DNA of 64,000 bases, from NCBI GenBank assembly GCA_963663735.2, contig CAXXHN010000001.1:124001-188000 (forward strand), given 5' to 3'. The stretch is from G963663735 sp963663735 (lineage in GTDB: Bacteria > Acidobacteriota > UBA6911 > RPQK01 > JAPXNP01). A model generated the notes under the pieces. That model searched no databases and had not been told where the DNA came from. It worked only from the letters and a program-made list of their open reading frames with translations. Below, piece by piece: positions 60,100 through 64,000 of this stretch. Position numbers and translations under genes: made by a program. Numbering within the stretch: position 1 is the stretch's first letter; each line of letters starts with the position of its first letter.

Positions 60100-61359
60100 A
60101 TGAACTCAAGAAAACGAATTGAAGAAGCCTGTAATCATAAAGTGACAGATAAGCTCCCGGTTGATTTTGGCGGTGGTTTCCAGACCGGAATCCATGTAAG
60201 TATTGTCTACCAGATTCGGCAGCAGCTGGGGCTTGACCAGCCTGGAACCCCGGTCCAGGTAGTGGATGTTTACCAGATGCTGGGTGAAATCAAGACTGAC
60301 CTGAAGGAAGTTCTGGGAATAGACACAGCCTGCCTGCATGGCACCAGTACCATGTTCGGTTTTCCGGCTGTTGATTTTAAGGAATGGCGGCTCAATGATG
60401 GAACTCCTGTACTGGTACCGGTGGATTTCAACACAAATTATGAGCCCAGCGGAGATCTGCTGCAGTTTCCGCAGGGTGACAGAAATGCGGCCGCCAGCGG
60501 ACATATGCCCCAGGGAGGATGTTTTTTTGATTCCATTCTCCGCCAGGAGCCAATCGTTGAGGAATCACTGAATCCGGAAGATAACATGGATGAATTCGGT
60601 CCAGTGGAAAAGGCTGAACTTGAACATTACGCCCGCCTGGCTGAACACTTGTACATGGAAACAGACCAGGCCCTATTCTGTACATTCGGGGGACTTACTT
60701 TCGGAGATATCGCTCTTGTCCCTGCTCCGTTCCTCAGAAATCCAAAAGGGATCCGCGACATTGAAGAGTGGTATATAAGCACAGTCACTCGCCCTGATTA
60801 CATCAAGGCTGTCTTCGAATACCAGGCTGAAATGGCTGTAAAAAACCTGGACAGGCTTTACCAGGCCGTCGGAGACCAGGTCACGGTTATCCAGACCAAC
60901 GGCACTGATTTCGGTACCCAGAACGGGCCTTTCTGTTCACCTTCCACCTACCGGGACCTTTACCTTCCCTACCAGAAAAAAGTAAACGAGTGGATTCATG
61001 CCAATACGCCCTGGAAGACATTCATGCACTGCTGCGGAGGCATAAAGCCCCTTCTTCCCCTGATTGTGGAAGCGGAATTTGACATCCTGAACCCAGTCCA
61101 GTGCTCGGCTGCCGGAATGGACCCGCAGGCGCTCAAGGATGAATACGGACATGACCTGATATTCTGGGGTGGAGGGGTCGACACCCAGTTCACACTTCCC
61201 TTCGGGACACCGGAGGAGGTAAGAAAAGAAGTCAGGGAACGAATCGACATCCTGGGCCGGGATGGCGGATTCGTGTTTTCCACAATTCACAATATTGTGG
61301 CCAACTGCCCGATTGAAAACGTAATGGCGCTGTTTGAAACGATCGGGGAATACAGATAA
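60100..61359 (+). CDS. UroD/MtaA-family protein with methyltransferase-type zinc motif
   Basis: 419 residues (start at 60100, where CGGAG lies six bases upstream; an ATG nine codons earlier has no site). The fold is that of uroporphyrinogen decarboxylase and of corrinoid-protein:coenzyme M methyltransferases (MtaA/MtbA). Near the middle to end, FMHCCGG and, about 30 residues on, NPVQC give the His-x-Cys...Cys zinc motif of the methyltransferases, which true UroD lacks. I therefore lean to a methyltransferase or a related enzyme. It follows an SSS importer, so it may demethylate the imported compound. Confidence 0.82.
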   Translation: MNSRKRIEEACNHKVTDKLPVDFGGGFQTGIHVSIVYQIRQQLGLDQPGTPVQVVDVYQMLGEIKTDLKEVLGIDTACLHGTSTMFGFPAVDFKEWRLNDGTPVLVPVDFNTNYEPSGDLLQFPQGDRNAAASGHMPQGGCFFDSILRQEPIVEESLNPEDNMDEFGPVEKAELEHYARLAEHLYMETDQALFCTFGGLTFGDIALVPAPFLRNPKGIRDIEEWYISTVTRPDYIKAVFEYQAEMAVKNLDRLYQAVGDQVTVIQTNGTDFGTQNGPFCSPSTYRDLYLPYQKKVNEWIHANTPWKTFMHCCGGIKPLLPLIVEAEFDILNPVQCSAAGMDPQALKDEYGHDLIFWGGGVDTQFTLPFGTPEEVRKEVRERIDILGRDGGFVFSTIHNIVANCPIENVMALFETIGEYR

Positions 61360-61593
61360 GGAAGAACTGAGATTTTCGAAGTTCGAAGTTAATCTGTTCG
61401 ACAATCGAATCTCTCAATTCTCACCTTGAAATGGCCCGGCGTCCACCTGGTCCATTGGATCTGCCAAGGCCATGTTGTTCATTGACTGCAAACCGACCAT
61501 GATAATTTCCGATCCAGTACTCCTGGTTACCAGACTTCGTCGGGAAAACAGATCAGGAGATCCGCGTTCCCGGGGAGAATCGTCAGTCCTCAT

Positions 61594-64000
61594 TCAATGC
61601 CTGACCCTTACCGGGTAAAGAGGACGTACCGGAACCTTCGGCGGATTCTTTCTCAACTCTTCCATCACCACTTCGATAGCTTTTTCCAGTTGGGGATCAT
61701 TGCCCTTGATAACCTCGGCAGGCCACTGTTCCACCTTGATATCGGGAGAAACCCCCACGTTTTCCACAACGAAACCATCCTCGGTCCAGATTCCCAAGTT
61801 GGGCGCGGTAACATAACCTCCGTCCAGCAGTCCCGGAAAACCCAGTGTCCCGACCAGTCCACCCCAGGTCCTCTTTCCGATCAGCTTGCCAACCCCGAAC
61901 TTCCGAAACATCCAGGGCAGAAAATCCCCTCCGGAGCCGGCACTCTCATCAATCAGCATTACCTTGGGGCCCTGTATGGAAGCACTCGGTGTCTTCAGAT
62001 CTTTACAGTATCGAGTATTCCAGTAAGCCTGGTAAGGACGGCTGAGTATATCCACGTAATAATCAGCAAGCTGGCCGCCGCCGTTAAAACGTTCATCCAC
62101 GATTATGGCTTTCCGGTTTGCCTGCGGGAAAAAATAACGTTTGAAATATTCATGGCCAAGGTTGGTTGTGTTAGGCACATAGACATAGGCGACCTGGCCG
62201 TTTGTCGCCTCGGTCACCTTCTTGAGGTTGCCTTCCACCCAGTCCCGGTTGCGAAGGGCGGATTCACTCTTTACAGGTACTACTTTAACCACTCGAGAAT
62301 CTGAGGCGTCAGGATTCGGGCCTACAGTCAACTCAACTATCCTGCCGGCACTGTTTTCAAAGAAGCTGTAAATATTGTCGGCGGCAGTCAGATTCCGGCC
62401 ATTAACGGCCAGGATATATTCATTGACGTTGACGTTGACACCTGGCTCAGTTAAAGGTGACCTTAATTCAGGATTCCAGTTCAGGCCTTCAAAAATCTTC
62501 CTGATCCGGTAGCGGTTATCAACCACCTCGAAATCTGCTCCCAGCAGACCTCCGTCAACCTCTTCCGGATCATGAAGCCGGTCCCCGCCGCCAACACGGT
62601 GGTGTCCGACCGCCAGTTCACTGCACATCCACTGAATCAGTCGATTCAGGTCACTCCGGCAGGAAATATCAGGTAAAAATTCAGCATATTTTACTTTCAT
62701 CGCCCCCCAGTCGGCGCCATGCATGCCAGGATCATAAAAATAATCCCGGTTAATACGCCATACTTCATTAAAAATCTGGGGCCACTCTTCTGCAGGTTCT
62801 ATCTTCACCTGGACATCGTCAATGTTGATCATCCCCTTGCCTGCCTCAGGTTTCTTTCCCAAATCGGCCATCAACATTTTTCCCTTTGTTGAATACAGCA
62901 TTTTTTTCCCATCAGCTGAAATGACGTATCTGTCCATCTCGGTGACACTCACATCCTTGCGTGCTTTCAAATCATATTTATGAAGTGTCGGAGGAATGGC
63001 GCTGTCCTCTGTCCTGGCTATATAAAAAATTTCACCCTCATTGCCAACTCCAAGCTGGGAATAGGCTCCGGCTTTAATCGGAATAGCTATGATGCGGTTC
63101 TGGATTCCATCAATATCAACCTTCAGCAACTTTTCTTCCGGATGCTCAGCTATTTTTTCTCCGTCTCTATCTTCCTTTTCTGCCTTATCCTCCCCCTTCT
63201 CCCCCTTTCCTTTTTTCCCGGTTTCTTCATCACTCTCTTTGGCAAATGGAGATATGGTTTCCTTCTGCAGCGTGACCAGGTAAAGGGACTGGGTCATGCT
63301 CATATCGGCATTGGACATGTCGAACCAGTTAACAACAGGACCGGCATCAGTAGAGGCCAGAAAATATATATATTTTCCACCGCGGTCGAATGCCGGGTCA
63401 GACACGTCGCTGAGTCCGTCGGTTAAAGCGAATGCTTTCTGCTGCTCCAGGGAATAAAGGTACGCCCTTTTAAAATGGGTATCTGTAACCCTGGTATAGA
63501 TAAACCATTTCGAGTCAAAGGACCAGTCACCGAACATATCCCGGAAAGATCCGGGTTCATATAGTTCATCCGTATCTATCTTGGATACGTTTCCTGTATC
63601 CACCTCAATCACGTAGAGGTTCCTGCCGTTGTCCACGTATGAAATTTTTTTACTGTTCGGAGACCAGTTGATCTGGGCGTAAAAGCCGGTTCCGTCCAAC
63701 TTGAATGTTCTGGTCTCGCCTTTGCCGTCCTGTGGTGTTATGTGAAGTTCATTTTCACCTGAAGCATCAGAAAAATATGCGATTGATTTGCCATCAGGCG
63801 ACCATTCCGGTCCAGTCTCATGAACACCTGCGGTATTGGTCAGGTTTCGGGGATCGCCCTTTTCAGCAGGCAGTGTAATTATTTCACCGCGAAAATCCAC
63901 TACTGCCCTGGCACCGGTAGGGGAAATACCTGCATCCCTTATGTATTTGCTTCCCCTCACAAAACGCGGTCGCAATTCCAGCAGGTCGGATGAAATGCCT
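61594..64000 (-). CDS. Tricorn-like S41-family peptidase (5' end cut by window edge)
   Basis: The frame is open to the right edge, so the N-terminal beta-propeller is incomplete; about 802 residues are visible. It begins SDLLELRPRFVRGSKYIRDA, followed by propeller blades (EWSPDGKSIAYFSDASGE; WSPNSKKISYVD), a charged Lys/Glu insert near residue 265, a PDZ-like domain (EYILAVNGRNL) and the S41 catalytic core with DESAGSGGD (nucleophile Ser) and FNGGG. Tricorn-type proteases degrade peptides from upstream proteolysis in the cytoplasm or periplasm; a signal peptide would lie outside the window. Confidence 0.88.
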   Translation of the reverse strand, partial: GISSDLLELRPRFVRGSKYIRDAGISPTGARAVVDFRGEIITLPAEKGDPRNLTNTAGVHETGPEWSPDGKSIAYFSDASGENELHITPQDGKGETRTFKLDGTGFYAQINWSPNSKKISYVDNGRNLYVIEVDTGNVSKIDTDELYEPGSFRDMFGDWSFDSKWFIYTRVTDTHFKRAYLYSLEQQKAFALTDGLSDVSDPAFDRGGKYIYFLASTDAGPVVNWFDMSNADMSMTQSLYLVTLQKETISPFAKESDEETGKKGKGEKGEDKAEKEDRDGEKIAEHPEEKLLKVDIDGIQNRIIAIPIKAGAYSQLGVGNEGEIFYIARTEDSAIPPTLHKYDLKARKDVSVTEMDRYVISADGKKMLYSTKGKMLMADLGKKPEAGKGMINIDDVQVKIEPAEEWPQIFNEVWRINRDYFYDPGMHGADWGAMKVKYAEFLPDISCRSDLNRLIQWMCSELAVGHHRVGGGDRLHDPEEVDGGLLGADFEVVDNRYRIRKIFEGLNWNPELRSPLTEPGVNVNVNEYILAVNGRNLTAADNIYSFFENSAGRIVELTVGPNPDASDSRVVKVVPVKSESALRNRDWVEGNLKKVTEATNGQVAYVYVPNTTNLGHEYFKRYFFPQANRKAIIVDERFNGGGQLADYYVDILSRPYQAYWNTRYCKDLKTPSASIQGPKVMLIDESAGSGGDFLPWMFRKFGVGKLIGKRTWGGLVGTLGFPGLLDGGYVTAPNLGIWTEDGFVVENVGVSPDIKVEQWPAEVIKGNDPQLEKAIEVVMEELRKNPPKVPVRPLYPVRVRH

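Noticed and set aside
61368..61413. Terminator between the UroD-like and S41 genes (GAGATT/AATCTC)
   Set aside because: Only six paired bases over a long loop and no U-run; too weak to call.
1..64000. tRNA, rRNA, CRISPR array, insertion sequences, phage genes
   Set aside because: Reading all intergenic stretches revealed no cloverleaf, spaced repeats, transposase or integrase.

Overview
The window reads as one continuous chromosomal segment of an anaerobic or microaerophilic, diderm (Gram-negative-type) bacterium. TonB/ExbB/ExbD, a TonB-dependent receptor, a lipoprotein signal and Tat signals imply an outer membrane and periplasm. Rubrerythrin, a PerR-like Fur protein and a His-type (sulfide-dependent) Thi4 point to life at low oxygen. 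Base composition looks moderate, and TTG and GTG starts are frequent. The mix of Tat-exported Gfo/Idh oxidoreductases, a sulfatase, a tricorn-like S41 protease, an M14 peptidase, a CBM9/Ycf48/PIG-L fusion and DUF3842/CooT suits poorly cultured Acidobacteriota/Aminicenantes-like or FCB-group heterotrophs, but taxonomy cannot be fixed from this sequence. I saw no tRNA, rRNA, CRISPR array, integrase or insertion sequence.

Region 1 (1-14.2 kb) is a carbohydrate or sugar-acid utilisation locus. On the minus strand are a Gfo/Idh oxidoreductase (cut by the window edge), a secreted amidohydrolase and a lipoprotein sulfatase. On the plus strand a LacI regulator is followed by a Tat-exported Gfo/Idh oxidoreductase, two xylose-isomerase-like TIM barrels, a ceramidase-like hydrolase, a LarA-family racemase/epimerase with all its catalytic residues, an unusual Nramp-like transporter and an EamA permease. 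Two minus-strand genes share a 41-base promoter-associated element, and a perfect 12-base palindrome lies just downstream of a promoter-like sequence ahead of lacI.

Region 2 (14.2-31.1 kb) is the most striking part: a minus-strand island with 14 recognisable genes. In transcription order they are exbB, exbD, tonB, (a possible 54-aa ORF), DUF3842, a CooT-like Ni-binding protein, a TonB-dependent receptor, a periplasmic binding protein, a FecCD permease, its ATPase, a CobN-type chelatase, a ChlI-ChlD fusion, a second ChlI (frameshifted) and an ABC-2 ATPase/permease pair. Most junctions downstream of the receptor overlap by a few bases. The set could carry a metal complex or tetrapyrrole across both membranes, process it with a three-part ATP-dependent chelatase and export something. 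Two hairpins with the same core and U-tracts lie ahead of exbB and ahead of the receptor, so attenuation is possible.

Region 3 (31.2-52.2 kb) is mixed: a DJ-1/PfpI protein, a DUF4405 membrane protein, an M14 peptidase, a desaturase, a secreted Cys-rich protein, a thioredoxin-TPR protein, GNAT and SAM enzymes, TPP-riboswitch-controlled thi4, rubrerythrin-perR with a Fur-type box, a frameshifted DUF4332 gene, a HerA/DUF87-like ATPase, a zinc-ribbon MscL, a GT2 glycosyltransferase and a DEAD-box helicase.

Region 4 (52.2-64 kb) holds the CBM9/Ycf48/PIG-L fusion, a soluble PAS hybrid histidine kinase, a sodium/solute symporter paired with a UroD-like protein that has a methyltransferase-type zinc motif, and a tricorn-like S41 protease cut by the right edge.
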